The notes beneath the pieces were generated by a model. It was not told the origin of the DNA. It searched no databases and worked only from the letters and a program-made list of their open reading frames with translations. This document shows positions 1 through 5,829 of a stretch of 9,837 bases of DNA, piece by piece. Within the stretch, counting starts at the first letter, position 1. Every line of letters starts with the position of its first letter. Source of the stretch: Clostridia bacterium (GTDB taxonomy: Bacteria > Bacillota_A > Clostridia > Oscillospirales > CAG-272); contig JAFSUU010000133.1 of NCBI GenBank assembly GCA_017445115.1, forward strand, positions 1-9,837, written 5' to 3'. The position numbers and the translations under genes are program-made.

Positions 1-594
1 CTGTTGGCAAGGAGCCAGAGGGCTACGGAACGGTTGCTCGAAACAAGTACCAGATACCTTGAGAGTAAACTTAAACTCACGGTGAACAGGGAGAAGAGCA
101 AAACTGTATCTGTAGTAGCAATCCGAAATTTTAAGTTTCTGGGATTCGCGTTGGGAAGGGACAAGAACGGATATTACATTCGAGTCCATGCGAAATCCCT
201 GAAGAAAGCGAAGCAGAAGCTCAAAGAGCTGACTTCCCGCAGTCAGGGCAGAAACGTCCGAAAGGTTATGGGGAATCTCAAGACCTATACGACCGGATGG
301 CTTGCTTACTTCGGAATTGCAAATATGAAGAGCACAGTAGCAGAGTGGAACGGATGGCTTCGGAGACGGCTCCGGATGTATATCTGGAAGCAGTGGAAGA
401 AGCCGAAAACCAGAGTACAAAACCTTATTAGACTTGGAATGGAGCCGTGGAAGGCATACCGAAACGGCAACACAAGGTAAGGTTATTGGGCGGTTGCAAG
501 GAGTGGAACCCTGCAACAAACTATAACGGACAAAAGACTCGCACAGGCAGGATACTTTGATATCCTCGACAAGTACGAGTCCTTGCATTGTTGA
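1..594 (+). pseudogene. ltrA-like: Group II intron reverse transcriptase/maturase, C-terminal part, in-frame stop
   Basis: This is the C-terminal part of an LtrA-type protein, which splices its own intron RNA and reverse-transcribes it during transposition. The frame is open from base 1, so the gene continues upstream. Visible in order are the end of the RT domain (SQRATERLLE, LTVNREKSKT, FKFLGFALGR), the maturase X domain (VRKVMGNLKTYTTGWLAYFG, WLRRRLRMYIWKQWKKP) and the family's C-terminal motif WKAYRNGNTR. In relatives this motif normally continues as NTR-K-GYW. Here a TAA (478-480) stands at the Lys position, and the same frame then continues with GYWAVARSGT and about 30 more codons to TGA at 592-594. 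A single change of AAA to TAA explains this. The truncated protein lacks only about 38 residues, so residual splicing activity cannot be excluded. Confidence 0.85.
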
Positions 595-596
595 TT

Positions 597-674
597 GAAC
601 CGCCGTGTACCGAACGGTACGCACGGTGGTGTGGGAGGTCGGTCACTCAACTAATGGGTGACCTCCTACCCGAT
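597..674 (+). ncRNA. Group II intron RNA domains V and VI
   Basis: Domain V is the hairpin at about 597-632. Its lower stem is ACCGCCGU paired with ACGGUGGU, and its upper stem is GUACC/GGUAC closed by a GAAC tetraloop, the typical size and shape of the catalytic domain. Domain VI follows, with GGAGGTC (about 635-641) pairing to GACCTCC near 660-666. An unpaired A at 668 lies seven bases before the intron end and is the likely branch-point adenosine. The layout of open reading frame, domain V, domain VI and a GAT end is standard for bacterial group II introns. The subclass was not determined. Confidence 0.87.
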
Positions 675-788
675 TGCTTTTTTGGATGACGGGTCTGTCA
701 GCAGCGCGGCAGGCGCGAACAGTTTTTCATATTCCGCATATCTGTATGCCCGTGACAGGCTCAGGAGGTCACAAAGAAAGGGCGGCTT
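675..788 (-). other. Possible remnant of a leftward reading frame cut by the intron
   Basis: On the minus strand, a frame different from that of the XRE gene is open from about 788 down to the intron boundary at 675. It reads in part LSRAYRYAEYEKLFAPAALL followed by TDPSSKKA. Its composition looks protein-like, and a codon boundary falls exactly at the splice junction. No ATG or ribosome binding site is visible within it, and it overlaps the end of the XRE gene. It could be the start of a downstream gene, a frameshifted extension or chance. The intron sits antisense to it. Confidence 0.2.
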
Positions 789-1101
789 TTACAAGTTCCA
801 TCAGTTTCTCCTGCTTTTCCGGAGGAAGGGTCGCGAACAGCTCAAATGCCTCCCGCGCGATCCGTGTGCAGTCCGCGGTCTCATGCGTTTCTGTCTGTTC
901 AAAAATAGAAGAGATAGTGATCCCGAGTCCGCCCGCGATCTTTTGGATACTCTCGATGGTAGCGTTCTTTTCGCCACGCTCCAGCTGACCGATGTATGAC
1001 GGATGGAGGCCGCACCGTTCAGCAAGTGTTTCCTGACTTAGGTGTGCCGCCAGACGGGCAGCCCGAAGCCTCTTTCCGATAATCTGAGATAGTTCGGACA
1101 T
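769..1101 (-). CDS. XRE-family helix-turn-helix transcriptional regulator
   Basis: This small 110-residue DNA-binding protein of the Cro/C1 (XRE) class probably acts as a cytoplasmic repressor or activator. Residues about 8-66 form the domain: IGKRLRAARLAAHLSQETLA, then the recognition-helix segment HPSYIGQLERGEKNATIESI and a closing helix ending KIAGGLGITI. A short helical tail (LPPEKQEKLMELVKAALSL) could mediate dimerisation. The ATG at 1101 is chosen because a purine-rich AGGGA sits about 8 bases upstream. A consensus-like promoter (TTGCAA-16-TATAAT) lies 39-66 bases further up. The gene is divergent from the secreted-protein/peptide block. Control of that block is a reasonable guess from position, but the target is unknown. 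No effector-binding domain is present. Confidence 0.9.
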   Translation of the reverse strand: MSELSQIIGKRLRAARLAAHLSQETLAERCGLHPSYIGQLERGEKNATIESIQKIAGGLGITISSIFEQTETHETADCTRIAREAFELFATLPPEKQEKLMELVKAALSL

Positions 1102-1139
1102 TGCTCATTCCCTGCCTAAAAAGCGAAGATTAATTACCC

Positions 1140-1167
1140 ATTATAAGAAAAATGAACTTTTTTGCAA
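1140..1167 (-). promoter_or_regulatory. Predicted sigma-A promoter for the XRE regulator
   Basis: On the minus strand, TTGCAA (1162-1167) and a perfect TATAAT (1140-1145) are separated by 16 bases. The start codon of the regulator lies about 39 bases downstream. TTGCAA is its own reverse complement, so the same six bases can be read from either strand. Confidence 0.65.
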
Positions 1168-1174
1168 GAGACTA

Positions 1175-1203
1175 TTGATATTTTTTTGTGGATATGGTAT
1201 ACT
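1175..1203 (+). promoter_or_regulatory. Predicted rightward sigma-A promoter without an adjacent gene
   Basis: TTGATA (1175-1180) and TATACT (1198-1203) are separated by exactly 17 bases, which is close to consensus. It is back-to-back with the XRE promoter, with -35 elements only 7 bases apart. The next clear gene begins about 280 bases downstream, so the transcript would be either a long leader for the 885-residue protein or a separate small RNA. Confidence 0.55.
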
Positions 1204-1413
1204 ATTAATTGTATCATGTATCACTGTCGGCAGATTTTATGTTGCCGGGAGGGATCCAATCTATCTATTTCCACATTATTAGCGCTAAGATACCGGCTCG
1301 CTTTTCATTGTTGTTGTAACGCGAGGATACCCGCTTACATGATTTAATTTAATTCGAGTATGCGCTTTGAACTATACCTTTGCCAAAATACAATTCAAGT
1401 TTTGGTCAGCTTT
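1204..1413 (+). other. Intergenic leader region, no convincing gene
   Basis: No credible protein gene is seen here. Small inverted repeats could fold in a transcript from the 1175-1203 promoter: CGGCA/TGCCG (1228-1232 with 1243-1247) and CTCGC/GCGAG (1297-1301 with 1321-1325). A loose direct repeat of the type GATACC-GCT occurs at about 1289 and 1326. A 26-codon frame from the ATG at about 1239 lacks a ribosome binding site at proper spacing. No riboswitch class was recognised. Confidence 0.3.
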
Positions 1414-1420
1414 TTGAATT
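1383..1420. repeat. Overlapping inverted repeats, operator-like
   Basis: Two inverted repeats interlock just upstream of the promoter for the 885-residue protein: CCAAAA (1383-1388) with TTTTGG (1400-1405), and AATTCAA (1392-1398) with TTGAATT (1414-1420). The right arm of the second overlaps the predicted -35 element. A regulator bound here could block RNA polymerase, and the XRE protein is a candidate. AT-rich repeats of this size can also arise by chance. Confidence 0.3.
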
Positions 1421-1456
1421 TCGAAGAATAATTTTGGTATAAGAAGTTATTATAAT
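1414..1456 (+). promoter_or_regulatory. Predicted promoter for the secreted-protein/peptide block
   Basis: TTGAAT (1414-1419) and TATAAG (1438-1443), 18 bases apart, form a candidate promoter. TGG directly before TATAAG gives an extended -10. A perfect TATAAT also occurs at 1451-1456 but has no good -35 at standard spacing. The ATG of the next gene is at 1486, preceded by AAAGGG at 1473-1478. Confidence 0.5.
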
Positions 1457-1485
1457 AGAACATAGAGTAATGAAAGGGAAAAACT

Positions 1486-4143
1486 ATGACAATTAAAAAA
1501 ACAGTCTTAGCGGTTCTGTCGATTGTTCTTGTGCTGTCTATGCTGCCGTTGTCCGTATTTGCGGATCCGGCAGATGACACGGGAACCCGAACTGTTCCGC
1601 AAGCAAAAGCACAGCTGACGGTCGCATCCAACGGCAACAGCGGTATTGTAACAGTTTACGACGACTATAGCGTCAAAGCCGAGCTTCCCGGCGGAGATGT
1701 CGACAAGGCAACGGTTACGATCACCGCGATGCTCGAAAACGTCGCGAGCCTTGGCATCGCAGGCAGAAGAGAGCATTCGATCACGGTCAATACCGGACTT
1801 ACCGGCACTGTCAATCCCGCGAGTTACTTTACACATCTTTACAATTTTGACGGCGCGACTGTCAACGTGAAGGTGGACAAGACGAACTCGCTTGCCTATG
1901 CCCTTGCCAGAACTGACAATGTAATCACAGGCACGACTAACGAAGCCGCAGCGAGAGCCGCGTGGCAGGCACTTGCAAGCCACGTGACCACATCCACACA
2001 GGCGGCAGACGACAGCTACATCGTTCTGGCAAACGGATCCTGGATAAAGGTCGGGACCGAGTATCTGCGCTTTGAGGACAACTATGAAGGGAATCTGAAG
2101 ATAGACGGTCTGTCCGATCTTTCGGCTCTCGATGAAGCGGTGAGAGCGGCTTTGTATCTTGACACAATCGAGGACCAGGGCGACAAACTTACCATACTGC
2201 TCAAAGCGGGGACAGCTCTTGCTGTCGGAAGCAGCGTCGCGACTCTCAACGGAGACTACGTGATAGAGATCACGATGGGCACCAACGTGAAGGGACTCCT
2301 GACCGACGGACTGCTTGCCGGCATCAAGGACGGCGGCAATGTCAATCAGATGCTGCTGAGTGCGGTAAAGCTTATTGACAATATTGCCGGAGCCGTCGAC
2401 ACTGACGGAACGATCGACATTGCGCTTTATCCCTACGAAGAGCCCGAAGAAGAGGATTTCAAGGCGAAATTCATAGTTGAGTCAAACGGCAACAGCGGAT
2501 CGGTAACGGTATACGGAGACTACGACTTCAAAGCCGAGCTTCCCGCCGGAGCAGTTGACAAGGCGGCCGTTACGCTGACAGCGATACTCAAGAATGTTGC
2601 CAGCCTCGGCGTGAACGGCAGAAGAGAGCATTCGATCACGGTCAATACCGGACTTACCGGCACCGTCAATCCCGCGACTTATTTTGCAAATCTTTACAAT
2701 TTCGGCGGCGCGACTGTCAACGTGAAGGTGGACAAGACGAACTCGTTTGCCTATGCCCTTGCCAGAACTGACAATGTAATCACAGGCACGACTAACGAAG
2801 CCGCAGCGAGAGCCGCGTGGCAGGCACTTGCAAGCCACGTGACCACATCCACACAGGCGGCAGACGACAGTTATATCGTGCTTGCCAACGGGTCCTGGAT
2901 AAAGGTCGGGACCGAGTATCTGCGCTTTGAGGACAACTATTCCGGAAACCTGAAGATAGATGGTCTGTCTGATCCGGCGGCTCTTGATGAAGCGGTGAGA
3001 GCGGCTCTGTATCTTGACACAATCGAGGACCAGGGCGACAAACTTACCATACTGCTCAAAGCGGGGACAGCTCTTGCTGTCGGAAGCAGCGTCGCGACTC
3101 TCAACGGAGACTACGTGATAGAGATCACGATGGGTGAGAAAGTAGAGGCTCTCCTGACGAACGGACTGCTTGCCGGCCTTAAGAACGGCGGAAATGTCAA
3201 TCAGATGCTGCTGAGTGCGGTAAAGCTTATTGACAATATTGCCGGAGCCGTAGATGAAGACGAATCGATTGATATCGAACTTTATCCTCTTAAACTCGCG
3301 ACATATACTGCTTCTCTTTCGCTTGAAGACGAGATAGCCGTATATTTCCACATCAAAGACATCAACAGCGAAGCCGATCTCAGCAAATTCACCGTCGAGT
3401 TCACTTTCAAAGGCGAAAAGACAACGATCACCGACGGTGTTACTTCCCTCAACAAAAACACTTTCACTGCTGCGAAATGCGCTGCTAAGGAAATGGGCGA
3501 AATAATCCATATCAGCGTAAAGTACGGCGAAGAAGAGGATTTTGCGATCGATTACTCGATCAGGAAGTATTGCGAGAACAAACTCGACCCTGAGGCCGAA
3601 AATGTTTCTCAAAAAACAAAAGACCTCTGCCTTGCCACACTTGATTACGGAGCACGTTCCCAGATCTATTTCGATTACAACGCCGACGACCTTGTCAACT
3701 CGAACTACAGCGGCGATATTGCTTCCGCAACGATCGGGGAAGAATACAAATACGCACTGGGAGGCACGGGAACCGGAATCAAGAAGACGTCGGTGTCTCT
3801 GAGCCTCGAGTACAGGACGGAACTCATGTTCAGGTTTACGCCTGATACGGGATATGACGCGAGTGCGTTTGCCGTCTCTACAACCGCAGAAGACGTTGAG
3901 ACAACTACGACAATTGAAAACGGCGTCATTGTCTTTAAGGTTTCAGGTATTGCCGCAAAGAATCTTGACAAAGCTATTGACGTTACTGTCAAAAACGGCG
4001 ACGAGGTCGTAAGAACGGTTCATTACTCGCCGCTCAGCTGGGCATACTCGAAACAGTCTTCCGCAGATGAAAACACGGCTATGCTTGCAAAAGCGCTTTA
4101 TCTCTATTACGCAGCGGCAAACGCCGCACTGCCGAACAATTAA
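1486..4143 (+). CDS. Secreted protein with two large tandem repeats
   Basis: This 885-residue exported protein has unknown function. A signal peptide covers residues 1-26 (KK at 4-5, hydrophobic core, SVFA cleavage site). Two repeats follow, at residues about 44-316 and 329-601 with a period of 285 residues, joined by an acidic linker (YEEPEEEDFKAK). Each contains SNGNSG, GRREHSITVNTGLTGTVNP and GSWIKVGTEYLRFEDNY. Residues 602-885 form a different C-terminal domain with LCLATLDYGARSQIYFDYN and a final helix (MLAKALYLYYAAANAA). I recognise that domain as one often attached to clostridial secreted proteins, without a known role. No LPXTG or membrane anchor is visible and there are almost no cysteines in the repeats. 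The start is fixed by an AAAGGG site 7 bases upstream. The gene ends 34 bases before the small peptide gene, suggesting one transcript. Confidence 0.93.
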   Translation: MTIKKTVLAVLSIVLVLSMLPLSVFADPADDTGTRTVPQAKAQLTVASNGNSGIVTVYDDYSVKAELPGGDVDKATVTITAMLENVASLGIAGRREHSITVNTGLTGTVNPASYFTHLYNFDGATVNVKVDKTNSLAYALARTDNVITGTTNEAAARAAWQALASHVTTSTQAADDSYIVLANGSWIKVGTEYLRFEDNYEGNLKIDGLSDLSALDEAVRAALYLDTIEDQGDKLTILLKAGTALAVGSSVATLNGDYVIEITMGTNVKGLLTDGLLAGIKDGGNVNQMLLSAVKLIDNIAGAVDTDGTIDIALYPYEEPEEEDFKAKFIVESNGNSGSVTVYGDYDFKAELPAGAVDKAAVTLTAILKNVASLGVNGRREHSITVNTGLTGTVNPATYFANLYNFGGATVNVKVDKTNSFAYALARTDNVITGTTNEAAARAAWQALASHVTTSTQAADDSYIVLANGSWIKVGTEYLRFEDNYSGNLKIDGLSDPAALDEAVRAALYLDTIEDQGDKLTILLKAGTALAVGSSVATLNGDYVIEITMGEKVEALLTNGLLAGLKNGGNVNQMLLSAVKLIDNIAGAVDEDESIDIELYPLKLATYTASLSLEDEIAVYFHIKDINSEADLSKFTVEFTFKGEKTTITDGVTSLNKNTFTAAKCAAKEMGEIIHISVKYGEEEDFAIDYSIRKYCENKLDPEAENVSQKTKDLCLATLDYGARSQIYFDYNADDLVNSNYSGDIASATIGEEYKYALGGTGTGIKKTSVSLSLEYRTELMFRFTPDTGYDASAFAVSTTAEDVETTTTIENGVIVFKVSGIAAKNLDKAIDVTVKNGDEVVRTVHYSPLSWAYSKQSSADENTAMLAKALYLYYAAANAALPNN
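1615..2433 (+). repeat. Intragenic tandem repeat, copy 1 (855-bp period)
   Basis: This is the first copy of the repeat within the secreted protein gene and matches 2470-3288 at an offset of 855 bases. Exactly identical blocks include 1892-2015, 2038-2085, 2153-2279 and 2338-2396. They alternate with short diverged blocks in which many changes are silent. Confidence 0.92.
2470..3288 (+). repeat. Intragenic tandem repeat, copy 2 (855-bp period)
   Basis: This is the second copy, encoding residues 329-601. It differs most from copy 1 at its beginning (for example KNVASLGVNG against ENVASLGIAG) and in the stretch after the 127-base identical block (EKVEALLTNG against TNVKGLLTDG). Confidence 0.92.
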
Positions 4144-4158
4144 CATTAATAACAGACT

Positions 4159-4166
4159 AAAGGAGG
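4159..4166 (+). promoter_or_regulatory. Strong ribosome binding site for the small peptide
   Basis: AAAGGAGG is a near-perfect Shine-Dalgarno sequence, 11 bases before the ATG at 4178. It is the strongest ribosome binding site seen in this block and decides the start of the 38-residue peptide. It argues against an in-frame ATG at 4067, which lies inside the preceding gene. Confidence 0.85.
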
Positions 4167-4177
4167 ATTCACAGGTC

Positions 4178-4294
4178 ATGAAGGAATCATACGAAGAGCT
4201 CGAGCTGGAAGTGATCACTTTCAAAGCCGAGGACGTGATTACGGCCAGTGGCTGCGGCGGATGTGCCAACGAGACTGAAGAGGACGTTCTTTGA
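4178..4294 (+). CDS. Putative RiPP precursor peptide with CxxC core
   Basis: This 38-residue peptide is below the length at which many gene callers work. Residues 1-25 (MKESYEELELEVITFKAEDV, then ITASG) are acidic and look like a leader. They resemble the YExxxLEV-F-xEDVITxSG pattern I know from small clostridial peptides. Residues 26-38 begin CGGC, with cysteines at 26 and 29, and end ANETEEDVL. No signal peptide is present. It has a strong ribosome binding site, is followed at once by a hairpin terminator, and precedes a radical SAM/SPASM-type maturase, the usual arrangement for ribosomally made, post-translationally modified peptides. The short GCGGCA tail would be the modified part, perhaps by thioether formation at the cysteines. 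That is inference; the peptide could instead be a small regulatory or structural protein. Confidence 0.72.
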   Translation: MKESYEELELEVITFKAEDVITASGCGGCANETEEDVL

Positions 4295-4303
4295 TGATTT
4301 TTC

Positions 4304-4350
4304 GCGGGGGTGCTAAAAAAGTTTGCCTTTTTTATCACCCCCGCCGTTTT
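4304..4350 (+). terminator. Strong hairpin, terminator or attenuator after the peptide gene
   Basis: GCGGGGGTG (4304-4312) pairs perfectly with CACCCCCGC (4336-4344). The stem continues inward through TAAAAAAG/CTTTTTTA with one mismatch to a five-base loop (4322-4326), giving an arm of about 18 bases. The tail CGTTTT is short, so termination may be partial. A leaky terminator here would give much peptide mRNA and less maturase mRNA, as in many RiPP operons. Confidence 0.75.
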
Positions 4351-4355
4351 GAGAA

Positions 4356-4378
4356 TTGACATACCACGATGATTCGTG
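4356..4378 (+). promoter_or_regulatory. Possible -35 element and small palindrome before the maturase gene
   Basis: A perfect TTGACA (4356-4361) is followed by CACGA-TGAT-TCGTG (4365-4378). No recognisable -10 element lies 16-18 bases after the TTGACA. A regulated or activator-dependent promoter is possible, but chance is equally likely. Confidence 0.22.
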
Positions 4379-4441
4379 AAGACCCGCAACTCGTTTATGA
4401 GCCATGGTTTGTTCTTGTTGCCTGTATGAACAGGAGTTTTG

Positions 4442-5812
4442 ATGAAAGTAATAATCGAACCTGTTGGATTTGTCAACGTTCTGATAGAGAATACGCGGAA
4501 GCCGGGGGCTTCGAAGCGGATGACAAAGCACTGCGTAACCGTTGAGTGTGAAGGAGGAATTCTGCTCTACCATACACTGACCGGAGAACTATTTTTTATT
4601 GATGAAAAAGAGCGGAATACACCGGTCACCTGCAAACTATTGACCGAAAAGCACTTTTTGATTGATTGTGACTGTGACGAGAACAGAATTGCGGACCATG
4701 TTAGAACAGTCGCTGGCATCATGAGATCCGGGATGACAGATGTTACTGATTTTACAATTCTGACCACGACGGATTGCAACGCAAGATGCTTCTACTGCTA
4801 CGAAAAAGGGATACGACGTTATTCCATGTCCGCTGAAACTGCGGAGGCCACAGCTGATTTCATTCTATCCTCCGCGGGAGGGAAAAAGATCGGACTGAGC
4901 TGGTTTGGCGGCGAACCCCTCTTCAACAAAAAGGCGATTTCGCTCATTTCAAACAAACTTGAGAAGGCGGGAACGGCTTTTTCGTCTCACATGACGAGCA
5001 ACGGATTGCTTTTTGACGAAGAGACGATAAAGGAAGCGGTATCGCTCTGGAGAATGAACAGAGTTCAGATCACAATTGACGGTACAGAAGAAGTTTACAA
5101 TCGAATAAAGGCCTACATCGGAAAGCATGAAAGCCCATACCTAACGGTTATTCGAAATATAGGAATGCTTACCGACTCCGGCATCAGAGTATTTGCCAGG
5201 CTGAATATGAACCGCGCCAACTTTGACAATCTGATGCAACTCGCGGACGAACTTGGAGTACTGTTTGGAGGCAACAGACTGTTTTGTGCATATCCGGTTC
5301 CGCTCCGGGCGTTTGCAGGGGAAGTTGGTGAATTCACAAATCCCGGGGACGAGATTAACGCATATCGCGCACTCAAGGAAAAATTGTCTTCTCACGGGAT
5401 AGGAAGAATTGAAAAATTGCCTCGTGCCTACAGCGCGACAAGATGTATGGCCGACAATGACGAAAGTCTGGTGATCTTTCCCGACGGCAGGCTTTCCAAA
5501 TGCGAACATTACTGTGAGGAAGACGTCATAGGCGATGTCTTTTCCGGTGTAAATGATCCTGCATCAGTCAGCGCTTGGAAAGAGAAAACGGATTTTCACG
5601 GATGCTGTGACTGTCCGCTCTATCCGCGCTGTGTCAATCTGAAAAAATGTCCCTGGGCAGCGTTCGGCTGTTCTGAAGCTGTGCGTGAGATTCGTATTTC
5701 AAATATACGAGATAAGATGATCTCAGAATACAAAAGTTTTATTTCCCACGCCGACGGATCCACAAATCAGCCGATTCCTGACAGATATACTACGTCAGGA
5801 TATGACAGCTGA
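4442..5812 (+). CDS. Radical SAM/SPASM-like peptide maturase
   Basis: This 456-residue cytoplasmic enzyme probably uses S-adenosylmethionine and iron-sulfur clusters to modify the 38-residue peptide encoded just upstream. Residues 1-100 form an N-terminal region with LLYHTLTGELFFIDEKE, typical of peptide maturases. The radical SAM core has CNARCFYC (Cys112, Cys116, Cys119, the CX3CX2C site for the 4Fe-4S cluster) and WFGGEPLF (154-161), the SAM-binding GGEP motif. The C-terminus is SPASM-like, with Cys335, Cys354, Cys358, then Cys388-x2-Cys391-x5-Cys397-x5-Cys403-x6-Cys410, suited to auxiliary clusters. ATG 4442 is preferred over TTG 4439 because AGGAG (4432-4436) is only 2 bases from the TTG but 5 from the ATG. 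The substrate and reaction are inferred from position; family membership is clear. Confidence 0.92.
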   Translation: MKVIIEPVGFVNVLIENTRKPGASKRMTKHCVTVECEGGILLYHTLTGELFFIDEKERNTPVTCKLLTEKHFLIDCDCDENRIADHVRTVAGIMRSGMTDVTDFTILTTTDCNARCFYCYEKGIRRYSMSAETAEATADFILSSAGGKKIGLSWFGGEPLFNKKAISLISNKLEKAGTAFSSHMTSNGLLFDEETIKEAVSLWRMNRVQITIDGTEEVYNRIKAYIGKHESPYLTVIRNIGMLTDSGIRVFARLNMNRANFDNLMQLADELGVLFGGNRLFCAYPVPLRAFAGEVGEFTNPGDEINAYRALKEKLSSHGIGRIEKLPRAYSATRCMADNDESLVIFPDGRLSKCEHYCEEDVIGDVFSGVNDPASVSAWKEKTDFHGCCDCPLYPRCVNLKKCPWAAFGCSEAVREIRISNIRDKMISEYKSFISHADGSTNQPIPDRYTTSGYDS

Positions 5813-5829
5813 ACGAATGATATGAAATA

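Larger units (their letters stand above)
1..674 (+). mobile_element. Group II intron, 3' part (5' end outside window)
   Basis: This stretch is the 3' part of a group II intron. It contains the C-terminal half of the intron-encoded protein, then a catalytic RNA domain V hairpin and a domain VI hairpin ending in CCCGAT, a typical AY-type intron end. The 3' splice boundary is therefore placed after base 674. The 5' end, domains I-IV and the reverse transcriptase active site lie upstream of the window. The intron-encoded protein carries a stop codon, so this copy may no longer move on its own. The 3' exon starts at 675 with TGCTTTTTTGG. Confidence 0.88.

Noticed and set aside
658..999. Rightward reading frame of 113 codons across the XRE gene
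   Set aside because: It is antisense to a clear helix-turn-helix gene with its own promoter and ribosome binding site, and it begins inside intron domain VI.
1162..1347. Rightward frame of 61 codons in the intergenic region
   Set aside because: Its start lies within the predicted promoter, there is no ribosome binding site, and the residues look like translated non-coding sequence.
2482..3612. Long leftward frame of 376 codons
   Set aside because: It is the shadow of the secreted repeat protein on the other strand. That protein has a signal peptide, repeats and a good start; the shadow has none of these.
4067..4294. Longer 75-codon version of the small peptide starting at 4067
   Set aside because: The extra part lies inside the 3' end of the 885-residue gene. 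The strong AAAGGAGG before ATG 4178 decides for the shorter form.
4404..4442. 12-codon Cys-rich frame MVCSCCLYEQEF ending at the maturase start
   Set aside because: It has no ribosome binding site of its own and is too short to separate from chance. Its stop overlaps the maturase start, so a leader peptide is conceivable but unsupported.
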